A DNA stretch of 64,000 bases from SAR324 cluster bacterium (GTDB taxonomy: Bacteria; SAR324; NAC60-12), in the NCBI GenBank assembly GCA_028281495.1, contig JANQJU010000064.1, forward strand, positions 186,001 to 250,000. Reading direction: 5' to 3'. A model generated the notes under the pieces. That model saw nothing but the letters and a program-made list of their open reading frames with translations. It searched no databases and was not told where the DNA came from. Both the position numbers and the translations under genes were made by a program. Positions 54,552-62,426 of the stretch are shown here, one piece after another (position 1 is the first letter of the stretch; every line of letters starts with the position of its first letter).

Positions 54552-56849
54552 ATGGGAAAGTCATTATTTATCATGCCATTTATAATGCTGATGCTCGGAC
54601 TCGCGTTCAGTTCGGGATACTTTTTGGTTACAGATTTTTCATTGGCTTGGGGAGTGACCACGGTGGCTATCGTGTCATTTGCGGTGATCTTCCTGAAGCT
54701 GTTTCAACAAAACACGGTTCGAACCGATCCAAATTTTACGGTTTACGTTGGACTGGCAATATTCAGTGCTGCCTGGGGAGGATTTGACACGTGGTCAAAC
54801 GGACAATGGATTTCGTGGGAGCTAGCCGTTTCTTGGATCTGGTTGGCAGCGGTGAGTCTGTATGTCTTTTGGTATTCACGTTTGGATCGTCCTGATAACA
54901 GCGATGTGTTGGACGAAGGAAAATCATTTCCGGTGGTGGAATTGCAAGATGCAACAGGGAAACCTGTCAGTACCGAGGAATTTCTTCGGTATCCCACGTT
55001 ATTTATGTTTTACCGTGGCAACTGGTGCCCGCTATGTATGGCGCAAATCAAGGAAATCGCTGGTTTGTATCGAGAGTTGGATCAGCGTGGAATCAAAACG
55101 GTGTTGGTGAGTCCACAGTCTCATGAAAACACACAAACGTTGGCTGAGCGTCATAAAGTGCCTTTTACGTATTTGATCGATAGCGAGTTCAAGTTGGCGA
55201 AACAGCTCAACTTAGTTCATGAAAATGGAGTGCCTAAAGGAATGACGGGCTATGACGAAGACACGGTTTTTCCAACCGTTGTATTGACCGACGAACGGGG
55301 CAATATCCTGCATGTGGATCAAACGGACAACTATCGTGTCCGCCCAGAGCCAGAAACATTCCTGAAGATCTTTGATGATTATCAGGTCAATTCCGAACTG
55401 GAGAAAAAAGTTCAAGAGCGCACGGGTGCGATCAAAACCCTGCTGGACAATATTGGTGAAGCGATCTTTAGCTTTGGATCGGATTACAGCATCCATCGCG
55501 ATCACTCCATTTCGGCAGAATTGATCTTTGGAAGAGAAATCAAATATGCCGATCCATTGCGCCTGCTGTTTTCGGTGGGTTCTGAATCAGTGAAAGAGAT
55601 TACCGACATGTTGTTTCAAGGAACCGGCACCTGGGAAGTGTTTGAGGAATTGCTACCCAAGGAAACCCAAGTCAATGGCAAAACCTTGGATCTCAAATAC
55701 CGTTGGATTCCCAACGAGGATCCCAAAGTAGGAGATAAAATCATGGTGATTGCCAAAGATGTGACGCTGGAACGGGAATTGGCCCAGCAGTTGGAAGAAG
55801 ACGAAGCGGTAAACAAAATGATCATCAAAGTGGCGGTGGATCGCGATGGCTTTGTACAGTTGCTTCGAGAAACCGATGGCTTGTTCCAAAAAATATTTGA
55901 GACACTCGACCAAGGAAATGGGGATGCCAATGCGTTATTCCGCTACTACCACACGATCAAAGGCGGAACCGCTACGTATGGAATGGATACAGTGGCCCAG
56001 CAAGCCCATGCTATAGAAGCCAAACTGGAAGGAGTGCGGAACCAAGAGCAAGCGTTCACCGCCGAGCTGCTTCAAGAAATTGTGGAAGATACCCAGCAGC
56101 TTCAAGCGACCTACACGCGAACGCTGGATGCATTGGGCAGCTTGATTTCTCAAGAAGACCGCAGCCATGCCGAACAAGTGTATCGAATTTCAGACTCTCG
56201 GTTGGAAGCGTTACAAGACCAAGTCTTCCAAGCAGTTCCCAAAGAAGCCTGGAATACCATTCAAAGTGCATTGGCTGATCTTCGTAAACAGCCGATTGGT
56301 CGGATGCTTCGCAAATATGCCGCTGCCGCTGAAGATTTATCCAAGCAACTCAACAAGTCTGTCGAAGTGGAATTGGAAGGGGAAGACCTCCCGGTGTCTT
56401 ATGAAAAATTAGAACCGGTGTTCAGCACCTTAGTGCACCTGGTTCGAAACTCGGTGGATCACGGAATCGAAGAACCTTCGGTTCGAGTCATGCTGGGTAA
56501 AGCTGAAGCGGGGCGCCTCCGCATCAAAGCGAAAAAAGAAGAGCAGGACCTGCGTTTGGTGATCCAAGATGATGGGGCCGGAATTGATGCCGAAACTGTG
56601 AAAAACATTGCTTTGAAGAAGAACATCATTTCGCTTGAAGAAGCTAAAGCGGCCAAGGAAGAGGATCTGGTTAAATTGATCTTTGCCCCTGGTTTTTCCA
56701 CCAAGGAAGCGGTTACTGACATTTCGGGACGTGGTGTGGGAATGGATGCCGTGAAAACTTCGGTCGAAGAACTTTCCGGGAGAATCGACATCCACACGAT
56801 TCAAGACCAAGGCACCCAGTTCGAATTGTATTTGCCCAACGCAGCCTGA
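54552..56849 (+). CDS. Membrane peroxiredoxin-like / PAS / HPt / CheA-type kinase fusion
   Basis: A 765-residue protein with an unusual architecture. Four membrane helices lie in residues 4-108. Residues about 118-275 form an AhpC/TSA peroxiredoxin-like domain (FPVVELQDATGKPVSTEEFL, FYRGNWCPLCMAQI with Cys159 and Cys162, DEDTVFPTVVLTDERGNIL). A PAS-like domain follows at about 300-410. The HPt domain has His467 (YYHTIKGGTATYG). The end is a CheA-type ATPase (STLVHLVRNSVDHGIEEPSV, IQDDGAGID, SGRGVGMDAV); no CheW-like P5 domain is present. It probably converts a thiol-redox or peroxide signal into phosphotransfer, with the HPt as phospho-site (inference). AAGGAGGT sits four bases before ATG 54552, so longer in-frame starts are rejected. 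No receiver gene is adjacent. Confidence 0.85.
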   Translation: MGKSLFIMPFIMLMLGLAFSSGYFLVTDFSLAWGVTTVAIVSFAVIFLKLFQQNTVRTDPNFTVYVGLAIFSAAWGGFDTWSNGQWISWELAVSWIWLAAVSLYVFWYSRLDRPDNSDVLDEGKSFPVVELQDATGKPVSTEEFLRYPTLFMFYRGNWCPLCMAQIKEIAGLYRELDQRGIKTVLVSPQSHENTQTLAERHKVPFTYLIDSEFKLAKQLNLVHENGVPKGMTGYDEDTVFPTVVLTDERGNILHVDQTDNYRVRPEPETFLKIFDDYQVNSELEKKVQERTGAIKTLLDNIGEAIFSFGSDYSIHRDHSISAELIFGREIKYADPLRLLFSVGSESVKEITDMLFQGTGTWEVFEELLPKETQVNGKTLDLKYRWIPNEDPKVGDKIMVIAKDVTLERELAQQLEEDEAVNKMIIKVAVDRDGFVQLLRETDGLFQKIFETLDQGNGDANALFRYYHTIKGGTATYGMDTVAQQAHAIEAKLEGVRNQEQAFTAELLQEIVEDTQQLQATYTRTLDALGSLISQEDRSHAEQVYRISDSRLEALQDQVFQAVPKEAWNTIQSALADLRKQPIGRMLRKYAAAAEDLSKQLNKSVEVELEGEDLPVSYEKLEPVFSTLVHLVRNSVDHGIEEPSVRVMLGKAEAGRLRIKAKKEEQDLRLVIQDDGAGIDAETVKNIALKKNIISLEEAKAAKEEDLVKLIFAPGFSTKEAVTDISGRGVGMDAVKTSVEELSGRIDIHTIQDQGTQFELYLPNAA

Positions 56850-56953
56850 TTCAAACATAGCCTCACTTGACCCCGGAAGGCGGTTTCGATAGCATCAGCG
56901 TTCCTGAATTTATGCAGTAATTTTGTTGTTATCTTTCAAAAGGGAAACCGTCT

Positions 56954-57724
56954 ATGACTGTCGAATTGAATTATCGTGAATTCGGAGAAGGCAGCCCACT
57001 GGTGATTTTGCATGGGTTGTTTGGATCTTCCGACAATTGGGCTAGCTTGGCCAAACGGCTGAGCGAAACCCATCGTGTGTTGACACTCGATTTGCGGAAT
57101 CATGGGAATTCGCCTCACGTCGATTCCATGCGTTACGAAGATATGGCGGAAGATGTGGTGAATGTTCTTGATCGAAATCAAGTGGAACAGGCCACGCTCT
57201 TGGGCCACAGTGTGGGTGGCAAAACTGCAATGACATTAGCCCTGCTCCATCCCCACCGTGTGAGTCGATTGGCTGTTGTTGATATTGCTCCCGTGCAGTA
57301 CTACCACAGCCATACCGAAACGGTGGAAGCCATGCAAACGGTGGACTTGACTCAAGTGGAGAGCCGAGAAGATGTCAATCGTTCTTTGCAAGAAAAAATT
57401 GCTGAAGTTGGCATTCGCCGATTCCTCCTGAAAAATCTAAAACCGTCTCCTGATGGTTTCCGTTGGAAGGTCAATCTGGAATCGATTGGTCAAGACATGT
57501 CCGAACTGACTCGTTTTCCCAATTTCAATGAGGCTTCCTTTTCAAAACCCACTGTTTTTATTGGTGGCAGCAAGTCCAACTACATCTTACGGCAACATTA
57601 TCGCGAAATTTTCCGATGGTTCCCTGGGGCTAACATTGTCATGCTCAAAGATGCGGGCCATTGGGTTCATGCGGAACAACCGGAAGCTTTCCTCAAAACA
57701 GTGAGGACGTTTCTGAAAACTTAA
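56954..57724 (+). CDS. Alpha/beta-hydrolase, YbfF-like esterase
   Basis: A 256-residue serine hydrolase. Oxyanion motif ILHGLFGSSDNW, the YbfF-typical LDLRNHGNSPH, nucleophile elbow GHSVGGK and a C-terminal catalytic histidine in DAGHWVHAEQP. E. coli YbfF hydrolyses acyl-CoA and short-chain esters; substrate here is not defined. AAAAGGGAAA precedes the ATG. It lies 104 bases after the fusion kinase and converges with the lysR-type gene twelve bases downstream. Confidence 0.88.
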   Translation: MTVELNYREFGEGSPLVILHGLFGSSDNWASLAKRLSETHRVLTLDLRNHGNSPHVDSMRYEDMAEDVVNVLDRNQVEQATLLGHSVGGKTAMTLALLHPHRVSRLAVVDIAPVQYYHSHTETVEAMQTVDLTQVESREDVNRSLQEKIAEVGIRRFLLKNLKPSPDGFRWKVNLESIGQDMSELTRFPNFNEASFSKPTVFIGGSKSNYILRQHYREIFRWFPGANIVMLKDAGHWVHAEQPEAFLKTVRTFLKT

Positions 57725-57736
57725 GTTGAGACTACC

Positions 57737-58603
57737 TCACTGCAACATGTCCCACATTTCTTGTGCAATCGGGCCAATGGGTTGATCGATACGGCGGAGA
57801 ATGAATAAATCAATGCTCTTTTCGGTCAATGTTGGGATGTTCAAAGGAACTAAGCTTCCGGCTTCCAATTCAGATTGAATGAGGTGCTTGGGAATCACCC
57901 CCCATCCCAAGGCTGAAACCAGGATTTGTTTCATCACGTAATAGTCACTCACTGTCCAATATTCCACTTTGCCTTTCCAATCATTGGGATCGGAAACCCA
58001 CTGATTCACTTCATCTGGAAGTACGATTTGCGTGTGTTCAATCACCTCATCGTAGTCGAGGGTGGTTCTCGTGATTGCAAGAGGGTGCGCTGGCGCGGCA
58101 ACTGGAAGCAGAGTCACTTGGCTCCATTTGCGAGCTTCGGTGTCGAATTTGGGTTTTGAGAATTCAGTAACGGCGAGATCTGCTTCACCTTGATACAGTT
58201 TGTCGATTGCATGATTTCCGTACTCAACTGTTAGATTCAGTTTGATGAATGGATTGCTTTCCCGAAAGATGTGCAAGATGGTCGTGATGGCCAATAAAGG
58301 GCACACCGCATTGATTGTCATATTGAGTTCCGGTTCTTTGCCTTCAGCCAACTGCTGTCCCAAGTGGGAAAGGTTCTTGGCGTGGTGCAACAGCTTATTG
58401 GCTTTTTCATAAAACACCTTGCCACGAGGGGTCAGTTCAGGGCGGTAGCTTTTCCTCGAAAAAATGGAAAACCCCATTTCCTCTTCTAATTTCTTGATTG
58501 CAATACTGAGCGCCGGACGGCTTTTGTGTAATTGTTCGGAAGCCGCTTGGAAACTTCCGGTTTCGGCAACGGCCGTCAACACATGGAGTTGATCCAAAGT
58601 CAT
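57737..58603 (-). CDS. LysR-family transcriptional regulator
   Basis: A 288-residue regulator. The N-terminal winged helix is typical (LDQLHVLTAVAETGSFQAAS, EQLHKSRPALSIAIKKLEEE, LTPRGKVFYEKA), followed by the type-2 periplasmic-binding-like effector domain (LNMTINAVCPLLAITTILHI, GEADLAVTEFSKP). GAGGAGG precedes ATG 58603; a start at 58738 would add 45 basic residues and is rejected. The effector is unknown. The likely target is the divergent gene at 59010 or itself. Confidence 0.9.
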   Translation of the reverse strand: MTLDQLHVLTAVAETGSFQAASEQLHKSRPALSIAIKKLEEEMGFSIFSRKSYRPELTPRGKVFYEKANKLLHHAKNLSHLGQQLAEGKEPELNMTINAVCPLLAITTILHIFRESNPFIKLNLTVEYGNHAIDKLYQGEADLAVTEFSKPKFDTEARKWSQVTLLPVAAPAHPLAITRTTLDYDEVIEHTQIVLPDEVNQWVSDPNDWKGKVEYWTVSDYYVMKQILVSALGWGVIPKHLIQSELEAGSLVPLNIPTLTEKSIDLFILRRIDQPIGPIAQEMWDMLQ

Positions 58604-59009
58604 GGGAACCTCCTCTGATTTAATTAAACCAATCGCCTGTGTAGTTCTTTCTTTTGTATATCGTAAAAAAAAGAAACGAAAAATGTAAATTAATAGTGCT
58701 TTTTTTAAACGTTTACTTCTTTTATTATCGAACCTCAACTTCCAGAGTGTTTTGGATCAAATGGCTAAGAGTAACTTCCGTTTCGCAGATTGATGTCCCT
58801 AAACTGATCGGAATGCCCGTCTTGCATTCAGGCGGCGGTCGAAGGAACAGGGTTTGCGGAAACGGAAGTTATTTCTCGAAGCATTCAAAGCCCCCCTTTA
58901 GCTACGTATGATTACGAATAACGAAGCGTCCCCAACCCGGTTAAGATAATTAGTGAAAGATTCTTAAACGCCCGGTGTGTTCTCGCCAAGGGAATCGGAA
59001 AGGGAGACG
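58604..59009. other. 406-base divergent intergenic region
   Basis: Between the lysR-type gene and the 59010 gene. It is AT-rich at 58640-58740, with a short palindrome aaacgttt and two related ctttcttttgtatatcg / cttcttttattatcg strings that could be regulator sites. No gene or RNA is recognised. Confidence 0.4.
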
Positions 59010-60296
59010 ATGTTAGCTGCCGAGAAGTTGAATTCGCGCATTGTGAACAAGCAGGTTTTTGGAGATCATCAGGATTTGGACAGTACCAAGCCTGAAGACG
59101 GAATTTCCCACGTCAAAATCGATGCTCCGAATATTGGAAATATTCCGGGAGTGATTGAGCACTGGAAAAAAGATCTCGAAATTCGCAAAAAACACATCCT
59201 CTTCCTAAAAAAACGCAGTTTGTTGCAACGGGTTTCCGAATGGATTCACCAACAGGTGATTGACTTCCCCGATGCGACTGGCGAAGAACTCTACCGTTTA
59301 CATCCCTCCAAAGCTGCCAAAACGGCATTCCATGCTTTAAAACGCAACCCCACTGACATGATGGCCCGTTTGGAATTGGTCTCGATTATTGGGAAAAGTG
59401 GCCGAGACTTTCCTATCGAAGTATTCCGTCTTCTATTTTTACAAGCGACGGTAGCGACGCTATTAGGAGAGCTGGATTTGGCAGGTTTGAAAGTAGTGTT
59501 GTGGACTCAAGACACGTATTTTTCAAAACTGTTTTATAAATGCAAAACCGAGGCAGAGTCACTAAAAGGAAAGTTGGATGTGGGGACAGGGAAGAATATC
59601 TACAATTTGCAGTCTAATTTGATGTATCGACGGATCAGCGACTTGCACCGCAACATGTACATCATCAAACATTATCAAGATCACTCCAAACTAGCCAAGC
59701 GCAACACAGCAGCGTTTGTGGGAACGCTCAGCATCGAAGAACTCAGTAACTACATCGTTCAAGAAAATCGAGATCCCGAAAAGACAAAAGCCCTGTTTCA
59801 AAATGCAGCCCGTATCATTTTATTGATGCGATGCATGCCGCTCCTGCATGAAGAAACGATGCAGTATGTGGAAAAACTACGAAAGATTGATCCGCATGAG
59901 CCGTTGCTGAACCTACTGCTTGCCAAAATCAAGATGAGCAAGCTCGTGTTTGCGGTTGGACAATATGATGGTGGGGATCATCGATCCCAGGTGGTACAAA
60001 ACATTCGGGACGAATTCAATCACACCTATCATGAATACGGAATTGCAGTGCGTAAGGTGGGGACGGCTCCCAAATTAGCAATCGATTACACCATTCTGAT
60101 GGAGTACGCTAATTTGGTGCATTATTTTTATCGAGTGGCGGCGGATATGCTAGGAATCGTTTTGCCTTCGGATTGGTTATCGATGGCTTTCCAAAAAGCA
60201 AGGAGCGCGCTCAATATGATAGCAGACGAAGAAAAAACATTTGCCCTCCAGAATGACCTGCTCAATGACATGGTGGATGCTGGTTTGATGGAATGA
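59010..60296 (+). CDS. Hypothetical helical cytoplasmic protein
   Basis: A 428-residue protein I do not recognise. It is predicted nearly all-helical, with no signal peptide or membrane segment (TAFHALKRNPTDMMARLELV, IDPHEPLLNLLLAKIKMSKL, LSMAFQKARSALNMIADEEK). One stretch recalls TPR-like helical pairs, but no repeat consensus is met. GGGAG lies upstream of ATG 59010, chosen over a start at 58977. Divergent from the lysR-type gene and convergent with the oxidoreductase gene twelve bases downstream. Confidence 0.55.
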   Translation: MLAAEKLNSRIVNKQVFGDHQDLDSTKPEDGISHVKIDAPNIGNIPGVIEHWKKDLEIRKKHILFLKKRSLLQRVSEWIHQQVIDFPDATGEELYRLHPSKAAKTAFHALKRNPTDMMARLELVSIIGKSGRDFPIEVFRLLFLQATVATLLGELDLAGLKVVLWTQDTYFSKLFYKCKTEAESLKGKLDVGTGKNIYNLQSNLMYRRISDLHRNMYIIKHYQDHSKLAKRNTAAFVGTLSIEELSNYIVQENRDPEKTKALFQNAARIILLMRCMPLLHEETMQYVEKLRKIDPHEPLLNLLLAKIKMSKLVFAVGQYDGGDHRSQVVQNIRDEFNHTYHEYGIAVRKVGTAPKLAIDYTILMEYANLVHYFYRVAADMLGIVLPSDWLSMAFQKARSALNMIADEEKTFALQNDLLNDMVDAGLME

Positions 60297-60307
60297 TTGC
60301 ATCCAAA

Positions 60308-61363
60308 TCAATCGAGGGATCCGCAAGAAAGCGTTCTGCGTTCCGTATGACTTTGACGAGCCAGTTCAATCAGGCGTATCGTCTTGAAGCCATCTCGCGG
60401 AGTGACAATTAGGCGGGTGGGGTCTTGCATCGCATCGCGAATATTTTGGTAATATTCCCGATAGTCTCCAGCAAAAGTCTCTACTTTTCCCCGAAAATGA
60501 AATCCATGAATCTGGGTATTAAGCAAACCCCAGTCGCTTTCTGGCTCGGTACCCCATGTTCCATCTTGTGGGGTGTTTCCTGCTTTGAGTGCGGCTTCCT
60601 GAGGGTCGAGTCCGTATTTCACAAAGGAGCCTTCGGTACCGTGTAGTTGAAAGTGAGGGCCCAATTCCCGTATCAACATTCCTGCTTTTAACGTGACTTT
60701 CAATCGCCCGTAATCCAACAAGATTTCAAAGGCATCGTCCACTTTGGATACCTGGCGTTGATTGCGAATGGTTGCGGTGATGGTTTGAGGCCACCCAAAC
60801 AAGACATGGGCTTGGTCAATCACGTGCGCGCCCAAGTCGTATAGAATTCCAGCTCCCGGAACCTCTTCCTCGCGCCACGCATTGGGTTTGGCAAAATTGC
60901 GGAAGCGGTCAAAATGGCATTCATAATCCACCAAATCGCCTAACATTTGTTGTTCAACGAGATGACGGACTGTTTTGAAACCGCCATCCCATCGACGGTT
61001 CTGAAACACACTCGCCACTCGGTTTTTCTGACGAGCCAGTTCTTCCAAGGTGTGGGCTTCTTGAGACGTGATCGTGAACGGCTTGTCCACCACCACATGT
61101 TTCCCAGCGCGGAGGGCCTGTTGAGCGATATCGAAGTGGGAATCGTTGCGAGTGGCAACGACGACTAAATCGATGTCAGCATCTTCCAACAGTGCCTCTA
61201 CGCTCTTGACCACAGACACCCAAGGGTAACGTTCTTTGGAGTGTTCAGACCGTCGTTCGACCACTGATTTGAGATGCAATCCTTCCACTGCATTCAGAAT
61301 GGGGGCATGAAATACTTGGCCTGCCATACCATAACCGACCAATCCAACTTGAAATGTAGGCAT
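60308..61363 (-). CDS. Gfo/Idh/MocA-family oxidoreductase
   Basis: A 351-residue NAD(P)-dependent dehydrogenase. Rossmann motif VGLVGYGMAGQVFHAPIL; the catalytic lysine occurs in GKHVVVDKPF (usual EKP, here DKP as in YdgJ-like members); substrate-domain motif EEVPGAGILYDLGAHVIDQA. Likely a sugar or inositol-derivative dehydrogenase. AAGGAACCTC precedes the ATG. It starts eight bases after the fliN stop and is therefore probably co-transcribed with fliN, though there is no obvious functional link. Confidence 0.9.
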   Translation of the reverse strand: MPTFQVGLVGYGMAGQVFHAPILNAVEGLHLKSVVERRSEHSKERYPWVSVVKSVEALLEDADIDLVVVATRNDSHFDIAQQALRAGKHVVVDKPFTITSQEAHTLEELARQKNRVASVFQNRRWDGGFKTVRHLVEQQMLGDLVDYECHFDRFRNFAKPNAWREEEVPGAGILYDLGAHVIDQAHVLFGWPQTITATIRNQRQVSKVDDAFEILLDYGRLKVTLKAGMLIRELGPHFQLHGTEGSFVKYGLDPQEAALKAGNTPQDGTWGTEPESDWGLLNTQIHGFHFRGKVETFAGDYREYYQNIRDAMQDPTRLIVTPRDGFKTIRLIELARQSHTERRTLSCGSLD

Positions 61364-61371
61364 GAGGTTCC

Positions 61372-61713
61372 TTATTCGCGGCGATCTCCAATTTTTTCAT
61401 CCGGGCGAGTCACTTCACTAATCCGGATGCCATAGCGTTCGTTCACAACCACAACTTCTCCACGAGCCATCAGGCGCTCCCCGATGATCACGTCCATGGG
61501 TTCCCCCACAATTTTTGTAAAAGGAATGACAGATCCTTCTTTGAGGTTGAGGATGTCTCGAATGGACATTTCAGTTCGTCCGATTTCTACGTTCAGGAGC
61601 ATCTGAACATCGGCAAGAAATTCGATGGTGTGGTAAATATCTCCTTCTTTGTCTTTGGAGAGGAATTGTTTGAAATTGCTATCTTTACCAAAGATATCAG
61701 CGGCTTTGCTCAT
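61372..61713 (-). CDS. fliN: Flagellar motor switch protein FliN
   Basis: A 113-residue SpoA-domain protein. The conserved core is HTIEFLADVQMLLNVEIGRT, MSIRDILNLKEGSVIPFTKI, then PMDVIIGERLMARGEVVVVN and ERYGIRISEV, all standard for FliN in the C-ring that sets rotation sense and export. Length is normal for a short FliN. AGGAGTGACTT precedes the ATG. It is not next to fliM or other flagellar genes here, but between ilvN and an oxidoreductase gene. Confidence 0.92.
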   Translation of the reverse strand: MSKAADIFGKDSNFKQFLSKDKEGDIYHTIEFLADVQMLLNVEIGRTEMSIRDILNLKEGSVIPFTKIVGEPMDVIIGERLMARGEVVVVNERYGIRISEVTRPDEKIGDRRE

Positions 61714-61758
61714 AAGTCACTCCTGATTGGGGTGGAGGAGAAGGCGGTGTGTTCATCC

Positions 61759-61802
61759 AAAAAAGGACTTGCTTAAACTGTACCGCAAACCCCTCAAGCA
61801 AG
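61759..61802 (-). terminator. Possible terminator after ilvN
   Basis: Arms cttgctt (61768-61774) and aagcaag (61796-61802) enclose a 21-base loop; on the minus strand six T residues (61759-61764) follow after three bases. The stem is short, so efficiency is doubtful. Confidence 0.45.
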
Positions 61803-61809
61803 CAAATTT

Positions 61810-62298
61810 CTAGGTCGCTTCCATCCCACGCGCCATGATCAATTTCCCAGAACGGACCATTTCGATCATGCCCACCGTTTTCAGCAAGCTTTCCATTGCG
61901 TCGATTTTTTCAGAGTTGCCGGTTGCTTCAATGACCACCGATTGATCTGTGATGTCGACCGTTTTGGCACGGAAGACCTCCACGATTTGAAACACTTCGC
62001 TCCGACGAGTGACATCCACGCTCACTTTGAACATCGCCAGTTCGCGTTCAATACTGGTCGAGCTGCTGTGGTGGGCAGCATGTACCACATCCACCAATTT
62101 ATTCAATTGACGCAGGATTTGATCCAAAGCTTCAGGGTCCCCCTGACACACCACAGTCATGCGAGAAAAACGGGGATCGATACCAGGAGATACCACCAAG
62201 GAATCCACATTGTATCCTCGGCGGGCAAAAGTTTGAGCGAGCCGGACCAAAACGCCCGGTTTATTGTTCACGTAAATACTCAGTGTGTATTTGTCCAT
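61810..62298 (-). CDS. ilvN: Acetolactate synthase regulatory (small) subunit IlvN
   Basis: A 162-residue subunit that binds branched-chain amino acids for feedback inhibition and stimulates IlvB. The N-terminal ACT domain is clear (TLSIYVNNKPGVLVRLAQTF, ARRGYNVDSLVVSPG), followed by the second domain (VDVTRRSEVFQIVEVFRAKT, SVVIEATGNSEKIDAMESLL). AAGGACACT precedes ATG 62298; an in-frame start at 62367 would add 23 residues and is rejected. It follows ilvB by 128 bases and is the usual partner. Confidence 0.94.
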   Translation of the reverse strand: MDKYTLSIYVNNKPGVLVRLAQTFARRGYNVDSLVVSPGIDPRFSRMTVVCQGDPEALDQILRQLNKLVDVVHAAHHSSSTSIERELAMFKVSVDVTRRSEVFQIVEVFRAKTVDITDQSVVIEATGNSEKIDAMESLLKTVGMIEMVRSGKLIMARGMEAT

Positions 62299-62426
62299 AG
62301 TGTCCTTGTTAGATGGCTGAAATTCATCCGGCTCCAATCCGCTTCGAGTGTATGGAAAATCGATCAACGCGCAGTAGTTGGGTGATGGGCCGGAGCAAAA
62401 ATCTGGTTTTCAACAGTGGCGTAGGT

